From the NCBI GenBank assembly GCA_006937955.1, contig SSNP01000302.1, forward strand, positions 61,817 to 125,816: 64,000 bases of DNA, given 5' to 3'. Shown one piece after another: positions 10,586-21,679 of the stretch. The position numbers and the translations under genes were made by a program. The notes below the pieces were generated by a model. It searched no databases, was not told the DNA's origin, and was given only the letters and a program-made list of their open reading frames with translations. Source of the DNA: Pachypanchax playfairii (taxonomy: Eukaryota > Chordata > Actinopteri > Cyprinodontiformes > Aplocheilidae). Positions within the stretch are counted from its first letter, which is position 1, and every line of letters starts with the position of its first letter.

Positions 10586-13162
10586 GTTTTTTTTTTTTTT
10601 ATCTTTTATTATCAAAACATACAAGTTGTTAAAAAAAATAAAAAATTGTGCAACACAAAATCTTCATCCACAATTCGAATCCAAGAAAAAGATAGTCTTC
10701 ATCCATCGAAAAAACCAACTCAAGAAGCCGTCCCTGCAAAAAAACAACACAAAAGCACACACTCCGTCCGGAAAAATCAACTCAGGCATCCTCTGTAAGC
10801 AAAAAGAACACAGGTTAGACACATAAGTCAACTAAAAAAAAACACACGCCCAGTTAGCCGTAGTCAAAATGTCACCTCCATCTCCCCAGCCTGCCCCACT
10901 GTAAAGAGGCTCTGCCTTGGGATGAAGGTGCCTACAAACTTTTTTTCTGCGGCCAACCAGAGATGCCTCAGGTACGTTTTCACCAGACGCTCAAAGATCG
11001 GCCAGTGCGAAGCCCTGCGCCTATCATATAAATAGCTGTTACGCACTAGATATATTGTGTAGCGAGCAATAAGCAGTAAAAAATTACCCAATGGGACATT
11101 ATGCCTAAAGCTGTCACCCTCCTCCCTCTTCCCAGACGTTCCAAATAGGAGCAGCCAGGATCCACCGTCGTCCCCCCCCAGGTGAGGACAGGGAGCCGCC
11201 AGCCAAGCCTCCGGGCGAGGAGGTCAACAACCCGCGCCCAGAACGGTCTTATTGTTGGACACAACATGACGAGATGCTTCAGGTCTTCAGGTTCCCTCTC
11301 ACAGATCGGGCAATCCACCCCGTACTCAGCAGGCCTGATTGCATGGAGAGTCACGCACGGATATAACAAACGATGTTTTAGTTTAAAGTCAAACTGAGCC
11401 ATCCGAGGAGGAGCATACCAGAGGAACGTCCTCGCCCAGATGGCCCCTACCCGCTGTGCCGGAAACTCTCCACGCCATCTGGCCTCCGCCGCTGGTTCCC
11501 TTCCATCCAGGGCCACCAATAACCAGTACAGCACCCGGGTTTTCAGGGTGCTCAGCCGGACCGTTCTACCCTCCAGGTACACATCAAAATCAACCCTCAC
11601 GCTCCCCTCCTGTTCCCTTCTTGAGGCCAACCCCCCACTGGGGGTATGTCCCCCCAGCAGTAGATCCCCCCACTTGTTCCTCAGGTTCTCCTGGAACGTG
11701 GTGAGCCAGACCTGAATGACCCTGTGCCTGAACGTGGCCCTGTGGTCCACAAAGCACCTCCTCACCCTGTCCATATGAAAAGAGCCATCCTGCTGAAACA
11801 CGTCACCCACCCTTCTAATCCCCACTCTTTCCATAGCTGCGCTCATCATTTTTTCCCGAGGCCCTGGGGGTGAGGTCACCAGATCCGGGTTTAACCGGAG
11901 TGGTACGTTCCTCAGCACTTCCCAGGAGCCTGGGACCACTACCGCCAGCCGCCTTAGCTTTCCCCAAGCCCTCCATATCTCCGCCAGAAAGGGCCGGGGC
12001 TCTGTGCGCACCGTCACCGGACCCTGACAGCAAAACACCATCACTCCTTCCCCATATGTCTCCTCCAGTTCTCTTATGAAGAAGGAGCGCCAAGCCAACA
12101 TACACCCCGGGTCCAGTGCCTTTTTTAAAATTTTAATTCGTAAGGCTTCCTTTTTTTTNNNNNNNNNNACAATGTCGGTTAGCTGTAAACCGCCTTCCTT
12201 CAATTTCCTAATCAGCACTCGGTGGGCTATTGCCCCCCGAGTGGCCCCCCACAGGCACCGAGTTACCGCCAGACTGAGCCTATTGGCCAGTTCCGGTGGC
12301 AGGTCACACACTGCCAGCCCATGGATCAGCATTGAGAGGCAGAGCCCGCTTATCACAATTGCCCTGCCCCTCAGTGTCAACCGCCGCACCCTAACAGCCA
12401 AGTTCATTCTGGCCACCACCTTGCTAATCAGCCCCTCCCACATTTCCCTTGTGCAATCCACCTCATTTCTGCCTACCTGCACCCCTAACACCCTGTAGCT
12501 ATCCCCCAACTCCCTCATTCCTTCACCATGTGCCCCCAACGTGATCCCCCTCCCCCCACATATCCCCGACTTTTCTACATTCATCTTAGCTCCCGACGCC
12601 AGACAATACATGTCCAGGACATGCAGTGCTGGCCCTATACTCTCCACATTTTTTAAAAACAAGTTGGTGTCATCTGCATACTGTATAACCTTGTGCTCTG
12701 CGCCATCTGGAGACCGTACCCCCTCCACCCCCTCCTCCCCTGCCAGCATCCACGCCAAAGGCTCTGCTACTAGGGAAAAAAGAAAAGCCGAGAGGGGGCA
12801 GCCCTGCCGTATGGAGCGCTCCAGAGGCACAGCTCCAGTCAGTAGACCATTACATCTCACCCTACTACGTGCCGCTCGATAGATCACCCTTAACCTGTGA
12901 ATAAACCTCTCACCATATCCCATCTTTGCCATAACCGCCCATAAAAACCGATGTTCCACTCTGTCAAAAGCCTTCATAAAATCCACCGTTACATGTATCC
13001 CCCCTGTAGTATGTATCTGCTGAACTAAATATTTGACTGTCAAAATTGTGTCGGAAATGTCTCTCCCCTGCACCCCGTATGCCTGCTGAGATGTAATGAC
13101 TGATTGTAAGGTTGGTCGTAGTCTGTTAGCTAGCACTTTTGCGTAAATTTTATAATCCGTAT
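10586..13162 (-). mobile_element. Tx1/L1-like LINE copy 2, with 3' poly(A) end
   Basis: The minus-strand 3' end is a poly(A) (poly-T on the plus strand, about 10586-10600) set directly in the 68-bp satellite. The 5' side is cut at 13162, where a TTAA-site element begins. Copy 1 shows that LINE sequence should continue after the TTAA (AAGGCTAATGGG), but this continuation was not found to the right. Confidence 0.8.
11046..13136 (-). pseudogene. LINE copy 2 ORF2: RT and C-terminal zinc region
   Basis: A 696-codon frame contains VTVDFMKAFDRVEH, IRQGCPLSAFLFSL and YADDTNLFLKN, then a long region after RT and a Cys/His cluster (CPICEREPEDLKHLVMLC) typical of the zinc-binding end of L1/Tx1 ORF2. 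Ten Ns at 12159-12168 sit inside it; the frame is kept only because the gap length happens to fit. Near 11090 the frame shifts: the natural C-terminus (LIARYTIYLVRNSYLYDRRR, ending about 10864) is read in another register. The endonuclease part is missing because the copy is cut at 13162. Confidence 0.85.
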
Positions 13163-13431
13163 TTAAAGCTATAGTGCGTAACTTTTACATGTCCGTGGAT
13201 GTCCGTTTCAGCCAAGCCACTATTAGAGGAGATGACACAATGCAGATTAAGCCGATCGGCTCCTCAAACATCTCACGGTATTTTTCAATATATATCATTT
13301 TTACTTTGCGTGTCAACCGGCGACATTCCCGCGCTGTCGCACAGGAAATTACGTCTTTTACGTCACAACAAGAAAAATAATAAGAAAAAGAACGCAGTGT
13401 CTCGTAGCAGCAGGCAGAACGGGAAAGCGAC

Positions 13432-16404
13432 ATGGCGGAGAATCCAAATAAACGACCGAGAGACACTTATCGGGAAGTGGATCCTACCACGAAAAAAAAA
13501 AAAATTCCTGGACGTTCAGCAGAGGGACTATTGGCTAAGAAGGAAAGTGACCGAAGGAGAAGGCAAACGCAAATTTGTATCGGCGTGGCTTTTCCTCGGT
13601 GGAGAGCCCTTAAAGTAGAGATCGGGCTGAGAGCAGACACAGATGTTGCCTTGCTGCTGTTGGATCAGTAAGTGACTTGGTTTATAATTATATTATGAGT
13701 TATATGTTGCCGTTACATGAACTGGACATAGTATTTTATTATTTTATTTATAAAGACGGTATATGGAGCAGTACACGGCGTGAAGCGAGTGTGTACCGTG
13801 GCAAGCAGAATATGGTGTGTCGCGAGTGTTACTCTGTAGAGATGGTGTGTAGTTGAGCTGTAGATAACATGTTATGTTCAGGGGTGCACATAAGTGGTCC
13901 GCAGGTCCGCACACACTGTCAAAATATAAAATGCGCACCAGATGAAAACCATAGCGCCGAAGTTCCAGCTGATCAGCTGATTCTGTCTCTATCTTTCAGT
14001 CAGTCAGATCAGTGCAGCTGACTGCAGGATTCTGCATCGTGTCAAAACTGAAAAAATTCACTGAATAAGACAAATAGATCATTGTGGCCCCAACAGCTGA
14101 CTAATACATTTCAACACCAGACTGTTAAATGTAGATTAAAGTGAACAATAAAACCTGTAAACAATCCAACCTGAACTCTGAAGGTTTTTTTTTTTTTACC
14201 AGTATTTTTATATTTTACTGGTTTCTCTTGATTTTTTCAACAATGAAATGATATTTATTGAAACAAATATAGAGCCAGGTAAAGTAAACAGACTGAATTT
14301 GAAGCTTGATTAAACCAAAAACAAAGCAGAGGAGCTCGGAAGAGACACAGAGAGACACATTTAAAAATGTGAGGACCAAGCAACAATCCTAGGTTCTCTT
14401 CTGAGAACCAGGCCAAAAATATTATGTGCACCCCTGGTTATGTTGTAGGTTATCACTTGCTGAGTATCGGCTGCATGTCATGCATCAATCTGCTGCGTGT
14501 GGACACTAAATTACAACTTACATCATTTTCATTACAGTTACGAAAAATACGCTAAGGGGCTATTGTCATCAACCCCCATAAAGATTGACGTAAACATCCG
14601 ACCACCTCATCCCCCATCACATTCCAGCAATGGCACTGAATCTCAAAGGTACAGTAGTTTGTGTCTGTGTGTCCTAAGACCAACATGCAGCTTGAATTAG
14701 TAGCTGCATAGCTCTTGTTTTGTAAATGTCCACACGTGACATTTCATTATGGTCTTCAGCAGACCAAGTGGGTTTGCTTTCTAATTACATTAGATCCACA
14801 ATTGTATTTGCACTTTTAGGTATGATATCTTCCACATGCCCGGGGTTGGTGCTCTTCCTGATCAGGAGGATGTGATAGATGTCTTGCAGGAAAGGTAAAT
14901 CAATCCATAATATCAGATGAAATGAGGCATTATTTATTATGGCATATTCTTTGAAAATAATCCCTGAGTTACTCATACATTGATATCACCTTTTATATGC
15001 AGCATGCACTCCCTGAGTATGGAGGACACTCATATTGTTGATGAGGATGAAGCCAACAACCTCAGGAACAGTGTGTAAGTGCTGCTGATAATGTACAGTT
15101 ACCTTTGAATGCTGTATTTGTTGTATTTATAGTGTGACTTAGGCACACGCACATCAAATTTGGCCATCATTGTCAATGAAGAATTTATGGCAGCACTGTT
15201 GTTTTGTTGACTGTACATGTGAACCAGAATATTTTTCAATATTTTTTTCTTTTCCCAATTATCTTCAATTTATATGGAATACTTACAAAAATGTGTTTTC
15301 TTTTTAGTATTGAGTGGGAGAAGGAGGGAGAAGGAGGCACCTCTGATACAGAGCTGTCAAACTCAGAAGATGATGGAAGCTCTGATGAAGACTATGTTCC
15401 CCCTCTCTGTTTGCGGTATGTTAGGTCTGCAGTGTGGCCTCGATGGCTCTAAAATAGTCAGAATATTTAATTGAACAGTAGTTATTAAAGAGTGTATGGT
15501 TTTTATATTTCTTTGTAAACTGTGTGTATGACTCATCTAATTCCATCTAATGATCTAATAATTCATCTAATGAGTGAGCTTGTACTGAGATCTAGTTACT
15601 AATACCTGTAAACCAGCTGCATTTAGGATGAATCACAATCCCCACATTTTTGAAGTTCTGGTAAAGGAGATGTACTTGTCCAGAAAGTACTGTGTATGTG
15701 GACACTTGGAACAGGTGAATTTTAGAAAAATACGGCTGCGACATGTTATGATATAATGCCTTTTTTTTTGGGTCTGTTTTTCACAGGACGACATCTGACC
15801 TTGAGACCTTCCACAATCATATTCTAATGTATGCAGGCAAACGCTTTGCCTTCTCTCCACCTGTGTATGAAGCCAGAACTTTGCTTGCTGCATTAGACTA
15901 CAACCACCACAACAGCAGACTGCCAATGTTGACCAAAGAAGGCAACAGAGTGTATGTCATACCATATTATTCTGTTTTTTCTATGCAAATACAACTTTTA
16001 TTATAATACAATATATATTGATATGTGAGGTTTTGGTTTGCGCCTGTTTTCCCCCCAGATACCAGAAAATTTACAATAAGAAGTCAAGAAGATACAGCCT
16101 TTACACAGTCAAGAGCCACAAATCCTACAGCTACATCCCTGACCTACAAAGGGCAATCACACGCAGACGTTTGATGTCAGGGAAGGGAGTGCCAAGAAGG
16201 AGGACCAGCAGGGAGGAAGATCCTAGAAGATTTGGCCTCCTCCCACCTGTGGAGCCACCAACAACAGAGGAGCTGCTTCAGAGACAGGTCTCCAGAGGAG
16301 AGGTACATTTAAAAAAAAAAAAGCATTACTGTGTTTCAGAATGTGTCAATTATATCCATAACTGCTGCTAATTGCTGCCATGTCTTTTCTAGATTCTCCT
16401 CTGA
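13432..16404 (+). CDS. eight-exon gene, transposon-derived type, 340 codons
   Basis: Exons 13432-13667, 14538-14648, 14820-14894, 15003-15074, 15308-15415, 15787-15951, 16059-16302 and 16393-16404 join into one open frame through seven GT-AG introns, ending in TGA. AATAAA signals follow near 16491-16508. The protein starts MAENPNKRPRD and has a Lys-rich stretch. Next comes a segment FPRWRALKVEIGLRADTD with LLLLDHYEKY. A highly acidic middle (WEKEGEGGTSDTELSNSEDD) follows. The C-terminal part is FHNHILMYAGKRFAFSPP..LLAALDYNHH and then KKSRRYSLYTVK..YSYIPDLQRAI. I recognise the last block as the C-terminal part of large transposon-related fish proteins (LESFH..YAPKR..ALAAIDHN type). The usual central catalytic region is absent. 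It could be a truncated transposase, an accessory protein or a domesticated gene. Splicing is inferred from sequence only. Confidence 0.6.
13879..14436. mobile_element. non-autonomous hAT element, family with CAGGGGTGCACATAA ends (558 bp)
   Basis: The ends CAGGGGTGCACATAA and TTATGTGCACCCCTG are inverted repeats, flanked by a perfect 8-bp duplication GTTATGTT (13871-13878, 14437-14444). It lies in intron 1 of the eight-exon gene. It is shorter than the related copies at 21830-22791 and 52331-53266, lacking part of their interior. No transposase. Confidence 0.95.
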
Positions 16405-18113
16405 TGAAAGGATTACGGTTCAATTTCTGCAGACCACTCCATCACTTCACATCCAGCTATAAGCTTCATGTAAATATTTGACAGATTGTAAAATAAAAAG
16501 CTAATAAACACTAGACGACATACTTTGTGTTGACATTAATTTATATATTTTCAGATATTGCACTTGTCAAATTGTAAAGTGAGACAGATGTAAACAAAGT
16601 AATTGTGAATACAGCTATAAACAGCTAACAAGAAGTAAACAAAGTAAGGCTAAAATTATATANTACATGTGAACCAGAATATTTTTCAATATTTTTTTCT
16701 TTTCCCAATTATCTTCAATTTATATGGAATACTTACAAAAATGTGTTTTCTTTTTAGTATTGAGTGGGAGAAGGAGGGAGAAGGAGGCACCTCTGATACA
16801 GAGCTGTCAAACTCAGAAGAAGATGGAAGCTCTGATGAAGACTATGTTCCCCCTCTCTGTTTGCGGTATGTTAGGTCTGCAGTGTGGCCTCGATGGCTCT
16901 AAAATAGTCAGAATATTTAATTGAACAGTAGTTATTAAAGAGTGTATGGTTTTTATATTTCTTTGTAAACTGTGTGTATGACTCATCTAATTCCATCTAA
17001 TGATCTAATAATTCATCTAATGAGTGAGCTTGTACTGAGATCTAGTTACTAATACCTGTAAACCAGCTGCATTTAGGATGAATCACAATCCCCAAATTTT
17101 TGAAGTTCAGGTAAAGGAGATGTACTTGTCCAGAAAGTACTGTGTATGTGCACACTTGGAACAGGTGAATTTTAGAAAAATACGGCTGCAACATGTTATG
17201 ATATAATGCCTTTTTTTTTGGGTCTGTTTTTCACAGGACGACATCTGACCTTGAGACCTTCCACAATCATATTCTAATGTATGCAGGCAAACGCTTTGCC
17301 TTCTCTCCACCTGTGTATGAAGCCAGAACTTTGCTTGCTGCATTAGACTACAACCACCACAACAGCAGACTGCCAATGTTGACCAAAGAAGGCAACAGAG
17401 TGTATGTCATACCATATTATTCTGTTTTTTCTATGCAAATACTACTTTTATTATAATACAATATATATTGATATGTGAGGTTTTGGTTTGCGCCTGTTTT
17501 CCCCCCAGATACCAGAAAATTTACAATAAGAAGTCAAGAAGATACAGCCTTTACACAGTCAAGAGCCACAAATCCTACAGCTACATCCCTGACCTACAAA
17601 GGGCAATCACACGCAGACGTTTGATGTCAGGGAAGGGAGTGCCAAGAAGGAGGACCAGCAGGGAGGAGGATCCTAGAAGATTTGGCCTCCTCCCACCTGT
17701 GGAGCCACCAACAACAGAGGAGCTGCTTCAGAGACAGGTCTCCAGAGGAGAGGTACATTTAAAAAAAAAACAGCATTACTGTGTTTCAGAATGTGTCAAT
17801 TATATCCATAACTGCTGCTAATTGCTGCCATGTCTTTTCTAGATTCTCCTCTGATGAAAGGATTACGGTTCAATTTCTGCAGACCACTCCATCACTTCAC
17901 ATCCAGCTATAAGCTTCATGTAAATATTTGACAGATTGTAAAATAAAAAGCTAATAAACACTAGACGACATACTTTGTGTTGACATTAATTTATATATTT
18001 TTAGATATTGCACTTGTCAAATTGTAAAGTGAGACAGATGTAAACAAAGTAATTGTGAATACAGCTATAAACAGCTAACAAGAAGTAAACAAAGTAAGGC
18101 TAAAATTATATAT
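15214..18113. repeat. tandem duplication, 2 x 1450 bp, covering exons 5-8
   Basis: 15214-16663 and 16664-18113 align with a constant offset of 1450 and only about ten substitutions noticed (for example GATGATGG versus GAAGATGG). Each unit carries exons 5-8 and the polyadenylation signals. A single N sits exactly at the junction (16663). The pattern fits either a recent duplication or a false duplication in assembly. Confidence 0.9.
16758..17854 (+). pseudogene. duplicated exons 5-8 of the eight-exon gene
   Basis: Exon copies at 16758-16865, 17237-17401, 17509-17752 and 17843-17854 keep the same splice sites and open frames. The upstream exons 1-4 are not repeated, so this unit has no start of its own. 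It could only be used by splicing from exon 4 across the first unit. Exon 5' differs by one acidic residue (Asp to Glu in the SNSED run). Confidence 0.7.
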
Positions 18114-18129
18114 ATACAGAAGGTGCAGA

Positions 18130-18670
18130 CAATAATAAAACAAAATTGGCTGTAGCCCAGCGATGAAGCCTGTGAAGCCTGTGAAGCTGCCAGTGGGGTC
18201 TGGAAAATTGTCCCGTATACGCCACACACAGGAGCTTGGGATGACAACGAGTTGACCAGCCCGTAGTCTTCCATGCTGCCACAAAACAAATTGTCTGTAA
18301 GCTGCATGCCTGAATTCTCTGTTGTCCTGCCCAGGGTCTTGCAGGTCATCCAGTCCAAGATATTCATGCCTGAGCCCCCTTGCCAGTCGCAGAATGCCAG
18401 GTTCCAAGTAGAAGAGTTCCAGATGTGCAGTCATACTAATGCAGTGCTCTGGGCATTGCTGGCAGCACTTCTTCTCCACTTCTGTTGGCATTTCCTGACA
18501 TTTCTAACATGTACACCACCATGGTTGTGCACTGGTTCTAGCAGCAGGAGACTCAGGTGAATTTCTGGAGGAGATGATGTCAAACAAGACACTTGGGAAG
18601 CGTGTGGCTAGCCTCTCAATGAGGTTGTTTTCCCCTGCAGATGTTTCACATCAACCCCAGAGTGACCCCA
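18130..18670 (-). pseudogene. P2X7-C-terminal-domain-like protein, broken
   Basis: The minus strand reads NNLIERLATRFPSVLFDIIS, a Ser/Pro linker, then WWCTC-stop-KCQEMPTEVEKKCCQQ. The domain continues with FRHAAYRQFVLWQHGRL and VVIPSSCVWRIRDNFPDPTG. The Cys pattern and the YRQ..W..G..+VIPSC....R..FP order are those of the cytoplasmic C-terminal domain of P2X7 as found in stand-alone fish proteins. An in-frame TAG replaces a residue inside the first Cys cluster, and the N-terminal part is not joined. It is convergent to the eight-exon gene and may belong to the same mobile element. Confidence 0.65.
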
Positions 18671-19122
18671 GATCTTAAATGGGAACAGATGCTGTTAACA
18701 ATAGACTGTATATTCTTTTAAAAAATGTCATCTTTAATTTAGTCAGAAAAAGTAAAAGTTTCATTTTGGGATTCATCTCCTTTCCTGGAGGGTTATGTGT
18801 TTGGTGATTGCATTATGATTATTATTTTGTGATTATGATCATATTATGTTAATAACTCCCTTTAATTTTTGGTTACTATAAAAGGGTTTTATAGTTAAAA
18901 AAAGGGGGGAATTATTGAAGAAATTCATGTTACTTCATGACACAGTTACAAATGATTATGACTTAAGACATCTTGTTTTTAGCTTCTTCATCAACAACTA
19001 CTCAGTTTAGATTCTCATCATCTCATCAGGACATTTTAAACACAGAGTTCTGATGACATCCGGGGTGCTGACCTCTCTGTATCAGCATCACTATAAGCCC
19101 AACAAGCATCACGCTTTAGAGC
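18671..19122. other. no gene recognised
   Basis: AT-rich sequence without a supported frame, splice-bounded exon or terminal repeat. Confidence 0.4.
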
Positions 19123-19225
19123 AGGGGGTGTCAAGCTCCAGGCCTCGAGGGCCACTATCCTGCATGTTTTAGATGTTTCCCTATTTCTACACACTTGATT
19201 CAAATCCTCTGCATTTCAGTATTAT
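19123..19225. mobile_element. terminal fragment of an hAT-type element
   Basis: CAGGGGGTGTCAAGCTCCAG followed by the GGCCTCGAGGGCCACTATCC segment matches the longer copy at 27495-27625. Only one end is present. Confidence 0.6.
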
Positions 19226-21679
19226 ACATGCATGTATAATACTTTGATCTTATGTTAAACCATGTACTGTATTGTAAAATACTATTTTATAAAACCTATG
19301 TGCAGTTATTTCTAATCAATGAGCAATACTCTATAATATAACAATAGAAAACTTACATCTTGTGGAACATCACCTCTAAGTTTATATTGTATATATTTTC
19401 TGTATATATTTTGAAAATATTTTTTATATGTTTATCTTTTATATATCTTTTTCAAACTGCTTTTTTTCACTAATACTTGGAACAGCTCTAATTTAATTTT
19501 ACTGCATATAATAATAATAAAAACATTCAGTAAAATAACTGATTAATAATTTATGCTTCTCTATTATATTTGTTGTGTTTTATTAAATACTACTTAAGAC
19601 CACTACTAATCTTAAATTGCACTGAATCACTTGTTTATAGCAAAAAAGCATGACAGAATCCCTTTAGTCTGCTATGATTACACTGTAATGTAGTGGAGTG
19701 TAGTGTAGTGGAGCCTGTACCGGACTCAAAATGGCCGCCGACGGCTGCAGCGCTGGACGGGGGCGTCCATAGACATATATATAAATATATAATCTCTACT
19801 AATCTCTGCTAATCTACTAATCAGTAGTATTAATCATCGGAACTATTGGTTCATTCACTCCGCTTAAACTGGATGTAGTTTAGTATCAGTCACACTAAAC
19901 TATGAAACATATTCATAACACACAAAACTAAGATGATGACATACAAAATGTTCCATGTTTTTTCTTTAAGTTATCATATTAGGTATAACTAACCTCAGAA
20001 ATACAATGCTCATCCCTTATGTTCATGACATTTAAGATTGATTTGAGCTTCCAAAACTCACATACTTTCTGACACCACCACCTGGTGGCTGAAATACAAA
20101 TACCACGCAAGAATTGTACATAATGGGATATTTGGGGAATATTAAATTGAAATCGTTTTGTTTTGTGTTCTGTATATTGCAATAAAAAGTGTAAGAAATA
20201 TCAGCTGTATAAACTACTAAGTTTTTCTTCTGTATTATAACACTTTGTATACCTTAATGTTCTCGGAACTCTTTTTCCTTTGCTGAACAGGATGCGGATC
20301 TACGTGGGTGTTACACACCGAATGCTAACCTGTGTCTGCTAGCTTCGCCGGTTCTAGCTGTCATTCAGTGGCTTTCTGCTGTAACTGTTAACCGCTAAAT
20401 AACTGAACGACAATAACTTTGTCTATATGCCATTGTTTGGTAAAAATCCAACCAGCTGAAATCCTAAAAATGAGAGAAAGGTGAGTAGCTGTCTGCCAGT
20501 TCAGTCCTTTATTAAATAAAGCGAGCTTGCTAACTTAAAAGCGTAATTCTACCGTGCTAGCAGTAAATGAGCTAACTGGTTTGCAGGTGACGTCCTTTTT
20601 CTCTTGGACTAAATATGAGCTGTTAGCTGTGTCGATCAGACATATCTGATTGACCAAAATAATACTTAATGATGACTTCCGTTAACGTTTTACTGTGTGT
20701 CCAGCTACCAATCAGTTTTATAACTGCACAGATGTGAGCTTTATTTCCTAGACAGGCAGCACTTTTTACATTGTTCCTTCTGGGTGGGGTGGAGGCATTT
20801 TTATTTCATGCGCTGTTTTCATTGTGCACTACTCTTAGGTGAACTTGTGACAGTTTTGAGAACCTTAAACATTTCGTTATTTTTAATCGATCATCCAAAA
20901 TGCTTGATCACAGATCAGGATGACTGATCCAGTTGAACTGGATCGTGAGGTGCAGCCAAATACATATGAATTTGGAATATTTCGATTTACCTTGATGAAG
21001 TAGAATTATAATGTTTTAATTAAAATGTGTACTTTATGAGGATTCACTGAAAACTTGACACGTTTTGCAATGGTGGCAAAATATAAAAGACTGAAGTGTT
21101 CAAAATAGAAAAAACATTAAGAAACATGAAATGAGATTCAATAAATATATAATGTGACAATGAAATTGCAAAAAATGGAATTCATTTACAAACAAATGTC
21201 CATTATTTTGAAATATTTTTAATTTAAAGGTGGGATATGGCACATGGAAACCAAAACAACAGCATAAAGCCTTAAGCCATCTGGGTGCCAGGCTCGTAAA
21301 ACCCCGCATGCGTGCTCTGATGCTGAGGTCAACGAATATTCCTCATCAAACCCGCTCTGATTCCCGATCTGAGCAGGACATCAAAATATCATGAGTTCAG
21401 CTCACTAAATGCGTTATAGATGCAAAGGCATACTTTGTCTGCAGGAAAGAGCATGGCATTTGGAAAAGTTAAGGTTTTTAGCAGTGCAGATCCAAACGAG
21501 TTGGCTCCTTCATCTTGGATAACTGGCGTTTTCCTTTAATAAATCTGTGTTCTGATGAACGTGTTATGCAGAGTGTTCTCTTCAGCAACAATATAATAAC
21601 AATATTGTTTGTATGTACTTAATAGTCAGTTATTAATAATTTTAGGCTGAAATATAGTCCAAAATGGTTGATATTATTT
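19226..21679. other. gene-poor interval; possible first exon ending at 20480
   Basis: Mostly AT-rich DNA. About 20280-20480 is less AT-rich and ends in a good splice donor (AAAG|GTGAGT), so it could be an untranslated first exon. The only downstream plus-strand host gene is abhd13 at 34221, whose acceptor is at 34184-34185, but the link is speculative. A run AAATGGCCGCCGACGG near 19730 stops after 13 codons. Confidence 0.25.

Larger units (their letters stand above)
13163..18700 (+). mobile_element. TTAA-bounded element carrying a spliced gene (right end not found)
   Basis: The left border is exact. LINE sequence is interrupted after TTAA (13163-13166) and a new sequence begins AGCTATAGTGCGTAA, resembling the terminus AGCTACAGTATGTAA at 47530 (read on the minus strand), which also abuts TTAA. 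The interval contains an eight-exon gene on the plus strand, an hAT insertion in intron 1, a 1450-bp tandem duplication, and a minus-strand P2X7-C-like pseudogene. No matching right terminus or resumed LINE was seen, so the end coordinate is only where recognisable content stops. Confidence 0.5.

Noticed and set aside
14785..14976. Minus-strand frame over exon 3
   Set aside because: Antisense to a splice-bounded exon; no motif.
19725..19770. ATGGCCGCCGACGG Kozak-like start
   Set aside because: Stops after 13 codons, and the surrounding sequence looks like a repeat edge.
20431..20480. MPLFGKNPTS start, considered as a CAB39-like first exon
   Set aside because: A stop follows after ten codons and no downstream exon matches; kept only as a possible untranslated exon.
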